Shown: piece after piece, positions 28,694 to 40,553 of the stretch
Layout of the letters: each line of letters starts with the position of its first letter
Position numbering within the stretch: the stretch's first letter is position 1
DNA from: Eudromia elegans
Lineage: Eukaryota > Chordata > Aves > Tinamiformes > Tinamidae
DNA: 64,000 bases
Reading direction: 5' to 3'
NCBI GenBank assembly: GCA_003342815.1
Contig: PTEX01000031.1
Span: forward strand, 3,198,878 to 3,262,877
Translations under genes and position numbers: made by a program
The notes under the pieces: generated by a model
The model's input: the letters and a program-made list of their open reading frames with translations, nothing else
Databases searched by the model: none
Told to the model about the DNA's origin: nothing

Positions 28694-31600
28694 ACTGCGA
28701 TGCTGTAAATCCAGCTAAGGGATCAAATATATATGGAGTACTCCAGTGAGGGGTTAAGCGAAACTTAGCACCACAAATTTGTACTTGTTAGAGTTCATCC
28801 CAGAGATTATGAGAAAGCAGTGGACTGTATTCGTCAAAACAAGTTTTTTTTTATAAGAAAATACCACATTCTTCTACAAGGTTTCCAGGAGCAATTGTTC
28901 TTACAAACCTCCAATACTTTGGGCATTTGGACACTGAATTAATACTTCACGTTATATAAGTTTCTAAATTACACATACAATTATAATGAAGAAGGAAAAA
29001 TCTCTTCTTCTCTGAATTAACATTCAGCTGTATGTAACAGTAATTGCAGCTGTTCAATTAAGCAAACAGGACAAACAAACACACATTTGAAAGGAATTGT
29101 GTGCAGTGATGCATTGATTATCAAACTGTGAAAACAGCAGAGCTTCCTGTTCAATGGACCAGGGCGTTATATCAGCCATTGCAAAATGATCTCAGCATGC
29201 CAATTAGCAAGCAGGGGCCAGTCTCTGCAGATAACACAAACACTATTTACGTTCCAATTAGAATTCGCCACCCCAGAGTCCCTGGGGACCTGGGACCATC
29301 CTATTTCCCTTCCCAACTGCCCCCAGCCTTAACAAAGAGATGCAAAAGCCACTCTCAGCTTTGAATGAACTGCCCCCTTCTTGCTCAAGTGTGCGTTTTA
29401 ATGGATTGATTTTTTTAAAGACTGTATTCATGCAAGAAAATAGGCTGAAGCATACTGTTCTGTGTCAGCTCTTAAAAAATAGTATTTTATTTCTACTGCA
29501 GAAACTTCTGTGAGTCTTCTACTTTGATTTCACAAATTAAGAAAAAAAATCACCCATACTTTCTAGAACAGCCAGAAGATCATTTTGCTGCCTGTTACAG
29601 TCTATTTCCCTCTCTACTCCTTTGCTGGTAGAAGGCGTTCATCCCTAAAAGGCATAAGCCACTTTTGGTTTGAAGGTTTGAGGCAGCTGATTTTTGAAAA
29701 TAATCATTCGCTGCTCAGCTGATAACACCACATCACCCTGGGGAGCAGCATACTGTCTACATATACCAACACCCAGGTAGAAACTCCAGGCCCTGTGCTG
29801 TCAACACCTCTGAGGATCACATTTTCAGACCTTTCTCAAGTGCTCAGTTACCCACTCAGGTTTGGCCAGATCCCTGCTCAAAACCATTACGTGTGACAAA
29901 ACTAGAGTAACGTAGTGCTTTCACATATTACACACGCCATACAACACATATGTGACATATGCTGCCTCTTTTGTAGCAAACTGCTTCTTTGTTCAAGCAA
30001 AGAAGCATTGACAAGAAACACATTTGCACTTGGGGCATTTGGTATCTATAAAACAATAGGTGCCTAATAATCAAACAATAGATTAAAAATTGTATAGGAG
30101 ATAAATATTGCCTGCAGGTATATTCCCAAATGGCTAATCAAATGTCTTTTAATGAATATCACCAAGTATAGCGACTGTAAACAATGAAGCTGATGAAGAA
30201 GATAAGGAAAGTGACACACTTGGGCTGGCTTGGGCTGGCCAGGGAAAAGGTGAGAAACTATAAGTTTCATCTGCTCTTCACGCTATTTTTTTGGTTATTT
30301 GTTGGAGGTTTAAATAACCTCTCCTATCACTGAGTACCAAATGGGAAAAGTAGAAAGAAGATTCCCTACTCTACAAGCTCGTTCCCACGATCAGTGCTGA
30401 ACATCTGTGTCAGACAGCAAGGGGGTTCTCTGGTACGCCGTGATCCAAAAGTAGCCTCAGGTATGACTTCTCTGCCCGTGCTAACAGCCCAATTCTGAAA
30501 GCCTTTTACTTAAACAAAAAAGGTCACTTCACTTCAACCCAACTAGGCACATAATGAGGGCTAAGAATAGCCTGCTATCTAGATGGATCAGTGCTGCAAC
30601 ACTCAGTCAGACCAAAATAAGACAGGCTCTTCACATATTGGCTGCTCTAAAATCTATAGACACTAGGTCAGTGAGAAGTGTGAGAATTGTTTTTCTTTCC
30701 ATTATTTAAGCACCATTGAAAATTGTTCAGTCTGTTAAGATAGACCTCCTCACATTTTTTTTTTTAAACCTGCTTTTATGCTTAAATTTTGATTTGCATT
30801 CATCAAGGAAATGCTGCTGAACAATCAAGCTAAACTCTAAACTTTATTAAGCTGCTTTGGATTCAACTACTGGGATTAGATTTGTGAGAGTCCTGAAAAG
30901 ACTGAGTCTAAAGCAATAAAAAGAAAAAGAGACCTAAGTTATTGAATCTGCCTGAATACTTTTGAAAGCTAAACTCAGAATGTCTAACTCCTTGATACTG
31001 AGTTACTTAAGTTATAGTTCTGTACCAGCTGGTGTCATATTCTCATATTTACTGCATACTCTATTTGAAAATTATGCTTAAAAACATTCTTAAGGAAATC
31101 ATTTTTACTGATTTTGTTCTCTGTAATCTTGGTACTTTTTATTGGGAATCAGGATGGAAATCTGTCATTGATGCCATTGAACCCTAAACTTTTGCGACAA
31201 TTCTACCTGACCACTTGCTGGTTTTGAATTTGATCTATATCTTAGATGAAGAATACACCAGAAATATCTGCTAGATATATAACTTTTGGCAGATATGGAA
31301 CATTTATGTTCATGCTTTAGATTGCATGTGAAACATTTTCATTACATAAAAATTAACAACATAATTTGCAGTTGTAGATTTTTTTTAAGAAAAAAGTTTT
31401 TATTTTCCTAAAGTGCATTCCAGCAAAAGGTATCTCATTGTTGTGCTTTAAGGTATTATTTTGAAAAAAATCTGTTAATATATTTTTGCTAAAATAATGT
31501 TGACTGCCTTATTTGTGCTCCCATATTTGCTACTTTCAGAAGAATGATATTGCAATGTTATAGCAGATTACGTTGTCTTTCTTTAAAAAATCAAGTGTAA

Positions 31601-31868
31601 AGCCAATACTCCTGCACTCCAAGTACAAACTAATTGAAATATAATAGAGTGGGACACTCATAGCACTGAGTGTTGTGCTTCACAGGACATGACAAAAATC
31701 CGTGATTTGTGATACTAAACAATGCCAGGTACAAACCTGATAGCCTATGCTTATTATTTTACATACAGAACCCATATCCTCACCAAATGATTTTAGTATA
31801 ATTATGACTTTACAGCAGTCTCTTATGACTTTACATTCAGCATGATGAGGTTTTTCACTGCTTAATAC

Positions 31869-31909
31869 ATGTCAACTTATTGCCATAGACAGGCTCTTTA
31901 AATGCTACT
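31869..31909 (-). pseudogene. RBFOX1: M43-like muscle-type exon, probably decayed
   Basis: Downstream of the 40-nt exon, where a mutually exclusive partner could sit, there is an acceptor (CTGCTTCTTTATAG) preceded by a CU-rich tract (31931-31980) with PTB-like CUUCUCUUCUC. The exon frame reads VAFKEPVYGNKL in exactly the right phase. The known vertebrate M43 peptide is VVYQEPVYGNKLLQ, so eight residues in a row match and the flanks are similar. The donor is poor: the only GT near the expected place gives ACAT|GTATTA and a 41-nt exon, which would shift the frame, and reading on meets a stop six codons after NKL. It could be a degenerate exon, an altered exon still used weakly, or a chance match, which seems unlikely. 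Confidence 0.5.
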
Positions 31910-31949
31910 CTATAAAGAAGCAGACATGTAATGATTTCAATGAGAAGAG

Positions 31950-31977
31950 AAGGAAGACAGAAGGAAGGAAGGAAGGA
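31950..31977. repeat. (GAAG)n microsatellite
   Basis: AAGG repeats. On the transcribed strand they become the CUUC-rich tract upstream of the M43-like acceptor. Confidence 0.9.
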
Positions 31978-34900
31978 CAGACATCAGGCAAGCTCACCAA
32001 AGCTACTCATTATGAGTTTCCTTTCAATGTTACTTTACACATCTCTGTGGCTCAAGCAAACTGAAAAAGGTCGATGAGATCAGTGGAAGATCAGAAATCA
32101 ACAAAATAATTTGAAACTTGTTCAGAAGTGATCAGAGAATATTCAAATAAGCTAAAATAAAATGATATGGAAAATCAATTACAGCTGAATTGTAAATGAA
32201 ATGTATACATATCTTACTATAAGTTAAAAAAAATACACAAAACCAAGCCAAACACAAGTATGTACAGATCATAAAAAATATGTATGAACGTGCATGCACT
32301 CTGCTAAAACAGGCAAATTGTTTGACCTGATCTTGATCTCAGATGAGCCAATAGTGGTTTTTGTAGATAAGTAAAACTGAAACCAGTCTAAACGATGGCT
32401 AACTTCTTCTATCGGCTTTTCTTTCACTAAAATAGTGAATGTCAAGAATATTTCTTCCTCCTGTCTGCTTCCTATACACTCTTTCATTCAAGGTTTTCGA
32501 AGCATCTTGTGACCTTTAAATTAATCAAGGTTCAAAACTTCCCCTCCCTTAAAACTAAGAAACTGGGTTAAAAATGGGATAAATTACACCCTGCAGAGTA
32601 CAGAAAGAAGAAACAATTGTTTCCTCTTCCTCCATTCATACAATATTGAGGTTGAAGCAGAATGGACTGTAGGATGTATCATTACATCTCCATGCATTCA
32701 GGAGACCCTGGTGGAGCACAAGGGGTGGCCAGTGCACCAAGCGGCCTGGCCGGCTGCTCTCAGAGGGGCCTTTTGCCCTGGGAAAAGTCATTTCTCCATG
32801 TTTCGCTTCCACTGCTGTAAGTCGTAGAGAACAGCACATCCCTCCATTTACGAACCAGGAAAATCTTTAGTACCTGAAAAGAAGCCTTGGCAGCTAAGGG
32901 CACACCTCAGCTTTTTGCATTTTGCTCAATGCCTTTCATGATATCCAACTGCAGAAACGGATTCCCTGTCTGCACAGACCCACCTCATCAAGGGCATGTA
33001 AATAATTAACACACTTTTAACTAAGATGCCTGCTCTTTCCTTGGGAAAGAAGTACGTGTTCCACTCTCAGTATTGCCATACCATTGGGCTAGAAGGGCCC
33101 CTCGCTATTTCAGTGCCACAGGTTTGGGATCCTGAGCTGCAAAATCTTGCTATGAACAGTGAGAGTGACTGAGAAACCCACCTAAAAAGGACTGCCAAGG
33201 CATGAGTGAAACTGGTGTTGGGAGAGTTGGGATGTTTCGCATGGTTCTTGGCACTATATGAGCGGATTGAAGCCTGACATGTTCCGCAAACATGCTTTGT
33301 GACAATGGCAACAACAAAGACAAAGAATAAAAAACCAAATGTGAGATAGAGCAGAGCAATGGTGCAGAGCAGTTATTTCAAATGAGCATTTCTCTGCCTG
33401 TTAGTATTTTTGTTTCGTTTTGTGGATTGCTTTGTCTTATTTCCACCAGTGTCAATCTTCATCTAGGAACTTCTGTATTTGCTGGCAGGCAACCCTAATT
33501 CCTTTTTAATGACTTTTTCTCTTAGTGAATCAATACTTAATTTTAAAAGGTCTTCCTTACTTTCTAATCATCTCCTTTACTTTTCCTTGTTAAAGGCACA
33601 TTTAAAGGAAGAATTCAATAGCTCAGTTATTGCAGAGGCATTATTACATTTCATATAGAAATATATGAAATATAGACTGCATTACATTACATTGAGAATT
33701 GTGGCTGCGGATTTTTCATTTTAAACTGCATTTCTCTCCTACTATTTTTACATTCTCATTCTCTTCTATCCCTCTGGTTAGTGCTACTCCACTCTGACTA
33801 TATCTGTTGCTCGTGGTTTTCCCTATAGCTTTTACCCAACTAGAATCTCTCTGTTATCTCTGCTTCCTTTGCACATATGCTGGCCATCAAAAGCATATCT
33901 ATATCAACAGCTAATTAGGAACAGTTTATAGTTTAGTATCGTCCATATTATTATCAATATTCAACGTAATCATATCAAAAGGAAAACTAATTTGACATAC
34001 TGGCTAATATATACTTTTGTTTTTCACTATTCTGTTCCTTTGCTCTCTGGTGTTTTGAAGTTCTCCTATTTACTGTCAGATCCTATACTCTTTGAATTTT
34101 AATTCTCTCTTGTCACAAAGCATTTGTTCTGCACTTAAAAAGACTAGCTGAGTAGAATTATGCCATAACATTTGGGATTTAAAAAATAACTTGTTCTGAT
34201 GCAAAGAACTAATACACTGTGCATTGTATATTTTCTTTTGACTTAGGCCAATTTTTTGTTCTCTCTCTCTCCCTCCTTCAAAATACTTCAGATGCAAAAA
34301 ATAAAGAGAGATGAAGAAAAATAAGCAGCTTTAAGTACAAAAAATAATAATAAAAAAAACCAACTTCCACAAAATTGTGGAATTCCGTCAGCTACTCCAA
34401 AGGTGAGTAGTTCTCTATGAAGTAACTCAGAAATGTAGGCAGAAATATGAGCCAGCAAGTGAATAAAATGATGCATGAGCCCTGTCATCCCGTTTTCTTA
34501 AGCACGGGAACACTCCATAGAGTGAAACTGAAGCTACAAGATATCAGTAATCTTTTTCAGAAACTTCTTCATTGAAATCAGCTGATTTCATAGACAAAAT
34601 GTTAGAATTTGAGAGAGGGCGCAGAGCATCTTTAAATGAAACAGAATAAAACCCAAATTACGACTGGTGTTATTTTGAAGTATCAAAAGAGACACTTATG
34701 TTCTTCAGCAGCAGGGAGGTCCAAAAATACCAACTGTAACATGAACATTTAGTTCTCACCTATACTTGTATACTTGCAGTAAGCCAGCCTGAGAAAGATG
34801 TCTTGTTGCTTCTCAGATTTTCAGGTTGGTAAACTGAGCAAAATGAATGTCATATTCTTTTGACAGTTCGAAGAAAAATGAAAATGGGAAACCACACTTG

Positions 34901-36287
34901 AAGAAATTCATCACCATACAACAAACCCTACGCAGCTTAAAAACTGACAGCACTGTCTTTAGGTGAAATTTAAGCAGCATACTACACTTGTGTTTGCCTT
35001 CAGCAAATGGTGATTCTCAGGAATCATGAGGAGTGTGTTCCTGTTACCATCACAAAGTACACACAGACAGAATCTGAACCCATAACTCAACAACCCATAA
35101 CTCAGTAGACTTGTAAATTACGCAATTTTTAGCCTTTTTCTTCCATCAGAAAAGTACTACACTACTTCTATAAATTCAAATTGTTTTCCTTTATGTAAAC
35201 GTCATCAAAAAAAGAGTCTATTTTTCCTTGGAAGTAACTCTAACAGATTATTCATAACAAATATAAGCAGTGTTTTCTAGCACTTCCTACTGAATTTGTA
35301 ATGTCCATCCCAGTTTCACCTAATCTATCTTTTTGTATCTCAAGAGAAACAGAAGCACAATTAAGTTAAAGGAAACCATCCTTTGCAATAAAGACAATGC
35401 CTAACTAGCTGTAATTTAGGACCAGACTTTTATTAAAACGATAATAAATACGAAAAATTACTGGAATATCAACAAAATGTTACAGCCATACATTTTTAAA
35501 GACTGAGAATTCCATGATGATTCAGCCTCAATCACCTGAAATTTCTTGTATCTCAGACTAAATAGCTTATGTATTCAAGTGAAAACTTCACTATTGGTAA
35601 CAAATGTCCAAAAATAAAAGAAAATGGTAGGAATGAGGATTTAATGTGAGGTGATCCCATCATATCAATCCTTATAAATACAACCACTCCTTATACCATG
35701 AGCAGTCTCTACCCACTTCATGCGAAAGGAAATAGGTAGATGTGAAAAGAGCAGACAGCCGTCGACTCAGATAAAGGACAATACGTAGCTGTATCTTCAA
35801 CTCACAATGGAATTAAGCTCTGCTGTCACCACGGGACTTGCATACAAGCAAAAGTTGCCTGGATTGGGGAATTCCGATATGGGGGTCCAGGTCTCTCCAC
35901 ACAGTATTATCAGACCATAGCTATTAATGATATTCCATTTACTTTTATTGTAATAAAAGTATGTGGGATTTGCAGAAGAATGTTTCTGTTTAGTTTTTAA
36001 CTTTTACACCTGTTTCCTGGATCTTTCATTTTGAAGGGAGAAGCATCTTCCGCCCTCCCCAAAGCCTGTGCATTTTTCACATCTTTTTGCATTCATTCAG
36101 CATTTGATTGAAGAGTTAATTCAGCTCCACTGAACAATGATAGATGTAATGAACAGAAAGGTCTTCCAATATGAGAGATATTCTTCTCAATTCTTTCTGA
36201 CAGGCAAGGGATGGTAAACAGACAAAACAGAGTCAAGCTAGGCAGCAAACTTGTAAAAAGAATGACTCTGGTAATGTACAAGGACAG

Positions 36288-36293
36288 CATGCA
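36288..36293 (-). promoter_or_regulatory. UGCAUG element 18 nt downstream of the 40-nt exon
   Basis: TGCATG on the transcribed strand at +18 to +23 of the intron after the 40-nt exon. Downstream (U)GCAUG bound by RBFOX generally promotes inclusion of the exon before it. Confidence 0.65.
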
Positions 36294-36310
36294 CATCAAT
36301 GAATACTTAC

Positions 36311-36350
36311 ATAAATGTCTGCACCATAAAATCCATCCTGGTATACAACA
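36311..36350 (-). CDS. RBFOX1: RBFOX1 40-nt brain-type exon B40 (VVYQDGFYGADIY)
   Basis: The 40-nt exon lies between acceptor ATCCTTGCAG and donor GTAAGTATT, phase 2 in and 0 out. It encodes VVYQDGFYGADIY, with its first base completing the last glycine codon of the 133-nt exon. In mammalian RBFOX genes this 40-nt exon is the brain-type alternative to a 43-nt muscle-type exon (VVYQEPVYGNKLLQ); both lengths equal 1 modulo 3, so either one keeps the frame, while skipping both or using both shifts it. The donor is close to consensus. UGCAUG elements lie at +18 to +23 and at -55 to -50, consistent with control by RBFOX proteins themselves. Confidence 0.97.
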
Positions 36351-36399
36351 CTGCAAGGATGCACACACAAAGAAAAACATCCGTATTAGTGCATTTCCA

Positions 36400-36405
36400 C
36401 ATGCA
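36400..36405 (-). promoter_or_regulatory. UGCAUG element 50 nt upstream of the 40-nt exon
   Basis: TGCATG on the transcribed strand at -55 to -50 from the acceptor of the 40-nt exon. Upstream RBFOX sites generally favour skipping, so this and the +18 site could act in opposite directions. Confidence 0.6.
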
Positions 36406-39400
36406 AACGCCACCAACCCCGGCAGAGCTGAGGTTAGTCTTGTCGCAAGAACAGAGGGAGCGGGCAGGAAAGCCCTCTGCACATTGGTTAAGGAGGTTGG
36501 TGGTAGCCTCAGAAGCGAAACTACTCAATATAAGGTCTTTACAAAGTATGCCAAATGCTCAAAGAGAGGCAAGCATGGCAGAATCACAGAAAAAAATAAT
36601 ATATTTTTTTAAAGAAACCTCAAATTGTCAGCATTTTGTTTTCCAGTGCGCCAATGCTGCCATCAGTATTGCTACATCAACATAATGTTAATTCGTAAAA
36701 TACTCCTTTCCTGTCATCTTGCCAGCTCTCAGAAACAAAACAACAGTGTGTATAGTCAGGGAACGGTGATATCCTACCCCCTTGGGGTCAGAGACCTTGT
36801 TAACTCAATCTACACCCACATGGCAGTTATCCGAGTTGCTGTCCTCCTGGTTTCATAAGCGATAGTTAAGAATATCATAGAATTATTCATAAAATACAAG
36901 CATTAACCTTCCTTGCTTTATCATTTTACAACTTTGGTGAACATGATAACGGTTCTAAAAACAGCCTGCAGCATTAGTTGGACATATTACTGTTTCTTAA
37001 GTGAAAAAATGTAGTATTGCTCTGTTGCTGCCAAAAGTTCACCCAGAAATTGCTACATTTTAGCTAAGAAAAATTAGACTAGTGTAACTTGTTTAAATTT
37101 TATATTCTAAATCCGTTCTGATGAAAGACACTACATGGCAAGGACAGCTTAAATGGTTACACAGAATAAAACTGGAACTGTGCAGTAGTGGCCTACCAAT
37201 TACATACTCAATACAAAACCCTCTGTTTTGCTTTTATGTTGACAGTTCTGCAACATAAAATAGGTGCAGTGAATAAAATCAGCCCAAGAGTTAAATATGG
37301 GAGCACACAATAGGCCTTTTTTTCTTTTTTTTCCCCTAAACAGTATTTTCAGTTTGGGAATACTAGTTATCAAGTTGCTATGCTAAGCCACTCTGCAATA
37401 TTATAAAGAAATTTCATATCAGAAATACAAGCGGTCTATTGAGCATATACTCCTGAAACTGAAGGCTGCATCGCTACGTCGCAGTATCACTTGACAAAAT
37501 TATACATACGTTTATATACATTCAAATCACATTATATTTCAACTAGGACAAAAGTTTACTATAAAAAAATAATGTATGAAATCACCAGCTCACACTCAAA
37601 TGAGTATGAGTCCCTGCCAGTCACTGGAATAAGGTCAGAAGTTTGGTCATGTTTTCCTGTATACTTTGTCTCCAGAACAGGATATGCCAAACTGGTCTAC
37701 ATAGGAGGTATTCAGAAGGCCTACTAATCACCTAATAGAGTCCCTGCATTTTGGTTTGGATATTTCAAATACTTTAAAAATTGCATGTGTTTTCTCATAC
37801 CTGTTTGCATGTAAAAAACAACAGAACATTCCCCATGAGTGTGAAGTGGAACTATACAGTCAGGAACAACACGGAAAGAGCTTGATGAGATCATGATGTG
37901 AAGTTTACTGAAGATGGAGAATCCTATCAGCCATTTCATAGAACAAGTTTGTTCTTCAGATGATATGCATTTGAATAAACACATGTTCACTCAAAAGAAA
38001 AGCACTTCATATGCTAAACATGCACATATCCTCTTTTATTTAGAGGTCAAACTCAGCTTCTGCATCAAAAAGATGCTACATAGACTACTGCTGCTATAAA
38101 AATCTCATACAATTATTTCATGCTTATTAGAAAAAAGTCTGGAACTGCACACTTTTATAGACAGTGTATAACTCAGGATTATTTTCAGTAATATGTAGCT
38201 ATATGTAACACAAAATTCAAAAAGTTTCTGTACTTTCAGCTGTTCCCTCCATCAGGCTACCAACCCTGCAAACAGCACAAGAGCTGCGAAAAAATGAGGA
38301 TAAACCTGTCTTGTTTTTGCGACAGGATTTAAAAACAACAAATAAACAAACAAAAACAAACCTTAGTGGAACCATGCAATTCAAATGCTTTTGCAAGAGA
38401 TTAATGAGTAGCGAATCAAAAAACGCTCCCGTAAAGACAGCATTCGGGGCTCTCATCCAGCCTCCCAGCAATTTCCAGTTAAGTAACACGCTTCATGTTA
38501 CACAGGCATTAATCTACTCAGACTTACAGTGCGTAACAAAAATCATCCATCTTAAGAGATGTGCTTCAGAGTTTGATGCCTGATGTTATACTCAGGAGGT
38601 AACAAAACTCTGAGCAGCAGCAAGATTCCCCCACCTCAATGTATCTTTAATATAGTTTCTGGCTGGTGACACTCTTATTTAACATGAACTATTTAAGTTC
38701 CAAAAGATGATCAGTGAGAAAAACTAATGATGCATCAGAGCATGGGGAAACCAGAAGTATTTTCGTTCTTTTGATCTGTGAAAAAATATCCGACAAAACT
38801 TCTTTTTCTTGTCTTCCTATTGCTTCTGGACTCTAACCTTTAAAATGAGCAGTGGCAGCACAGAATTGCCTCAAAATATAATTGGATATCTCCATTATCG
38901 TAAGAAACATGAACACAACTTAGGAAAGGTTGATTAATGCCAGAAGAAGACATTATTACTGAAAAACAGTGGCTCCAAGTAAAACAAGTATAAGGTCTTT
39001 GGACCTTGTAGGAACCTCTAAGGACCCATGACCAGCTCCACTGTTAAGTGCTAATCTAATTCTGTATCACTTTGACTAACTATTAAAAATATAAATACAT
39101 ATATATTAGCATGTTAACACATGCTATCTTCAATTATTATTTAATTCTCTAATTTAAAATTGAATTACAGTGATTTTGAGAAACGTGTGTCAGAAAAGGA
39201 ATCTTTTTCTCTTTTTCCTTGGGATGATCTGTGAATTTGTAGTGAAGACAGTGCAAGATGAATAGGGGCTGTTGCACTTAGAATTCCCAAATGAGGCCAG
39301 TCGTAATCTTGGATCGCCTCCCTCATTTATCCAGGCCTTCTTTCTACATATAGTGCTCAGTCATGTACAGATGCAAATTTATTCCAAAGTCTAAATTTGC

Positions 39401-40460
39401 AACTGCTTGATAAATGATATACCAGAAGATGTACCCTATGCTAAAATGAAGCAGGGATGCGTGACTCCATCATTAAACCCGGTTACCAGTGAGAGGAAGT
39501 GGCAGAACCAGGCGCATGAGGATTACATCCCTAAGCAGGGTGTGCATGCTGAAAAGAAACCAGCTGATTTCAAACAGTTTCCTCCACACAGTTCTGTAGT
39601 ATTATATTGTTGCTCAGTATAAATCCTGCTGCTTCTTTTTAAGTTTCCTTCTTATTTTTCTTCATGTTTTTGTGGATTTTCAGAGTATATTTGTTCTATT
39701 CACTGTCTTTATCAACTGTTGACTTCTGTGACTCACTCTTACCAGTGCAGTCAAATTTATTTTATAACAGTGCCCTTCATCAGAAGGATGAAGTACAGAA
39801 TACCAACAGCTATGTTCTCTTTCTTTTGTTCAGTAAATACTTCTCCTAAGGGTAATTTGGCTCATCATCTCCTCTTCCCTTTCTGAAGCTGTAGGCAGAG
39901 AGCAGATGATAAGTTTCAAGCCTCGGAAGAGCCTGAATATATCACACAGGGACCCATCTCACCACAACTTGTTTTGCACTTTATATTCAAAAAATTATCT
40001 TGACAGACAGATGAATCTCGAGTCTCTTATAAGCCAACACAAGCTCTGGAAGTAACCACATTAATGAAATCTGAATTGCTTCACCCAGAAACGCATGCTA
40101 TCTTAATGCACTTGCTGGATGCATTAAAAATAACAGATTAGAGGGATTTATGCAGATGTGCTTTATGATTTTATACTGCTCAGGAAAAAATCAGAGTATA
40201 CAGAAAACCTGATTTAATATGAAAACATGCCTCTAGACCATGCAATGAATATGCAGTACTTATTTTCTGAAATTATTTCTTGATAACTATGTAACACATC
40301 TCACCAGCTCACTATACAGCTGTTTTGCACTACCTCCTTTATTTCATTCTGTGTCTTCTAACAGATTTTTTTTATAAAGTATATTAATACAAACCCTTTA
40401 CTAGGTTTGAATGAATGTACCTTTATCATATCGTGGGAGAATTGCACTTTTCTTCCTTAC

Positions 40461-40553
40461 CGTTCTTGATCCTTATCGAGGATTACGTTGAATGCCTGAT
40501 CTATCAGTGGCGTAAGTTCTCGAGTGCGAAGCCTTAGTTCAATAACTTCATAC
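40461..40553 (-). other. Candidate 93-nt phase-compatible cassette exon
   Basis: An open 93-nt segment lies between ACTGAGCAG and the good donor GTAAGG. Its frame is closed by TGA just before the AG and by TAA inside the donor, so the open stretch coincides with the exon limits. Placed between the 133-nt and 40-nt exons it is in phase on both sides (2 and 2) and would add 31 codons: GYEVIELRLRTRELTPLI, then DQAFNVILDKDQER. CpG density is well above the surrounding intron, suggesting selection. Against it: the acceptor has a weak pyrimidine tract, the opposite strand is also open for 26 codons, and I recognise no homologue. It may be a conserved noncoding element instead. Confidence 0.3.

Larger units (their letters stand above)
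28591..36310 (-). other. RBFOX1: Intron between the 40-nt and 65-nt exons
   Basis: A 7.7-kb AT-rich intron with donor GTAAGTATT and acceptor TGTGTTTCAG. It holds the M43-like segment at 31869-31909 with its CU-rich approach, the 32-nt T run (transcribed strand) near the acceptor, and a possible conserved block at 29100-29400. No transposon was recognised. Confidence 0.9.

Noticed and set aside
32700-32830. MIR-like wording (CATTTCTCCATGTTTCGC near GGAAAAGTC)
   Set aside because: The match to the MIR core is too short and patchy to call by eye.
33060-33090. Second candidate for M43 (GTATGGCAATAC on the minus strand)
   Set aside because: The matching frame lacks EPV and NKL and runs into a stop, with no acceptor nearby.
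36585-36600. CAGAATCACAGAA, resembling the start of a minus-strand CR1
   Set aside because: The bases that should follow in a CR1 3' end are absent.
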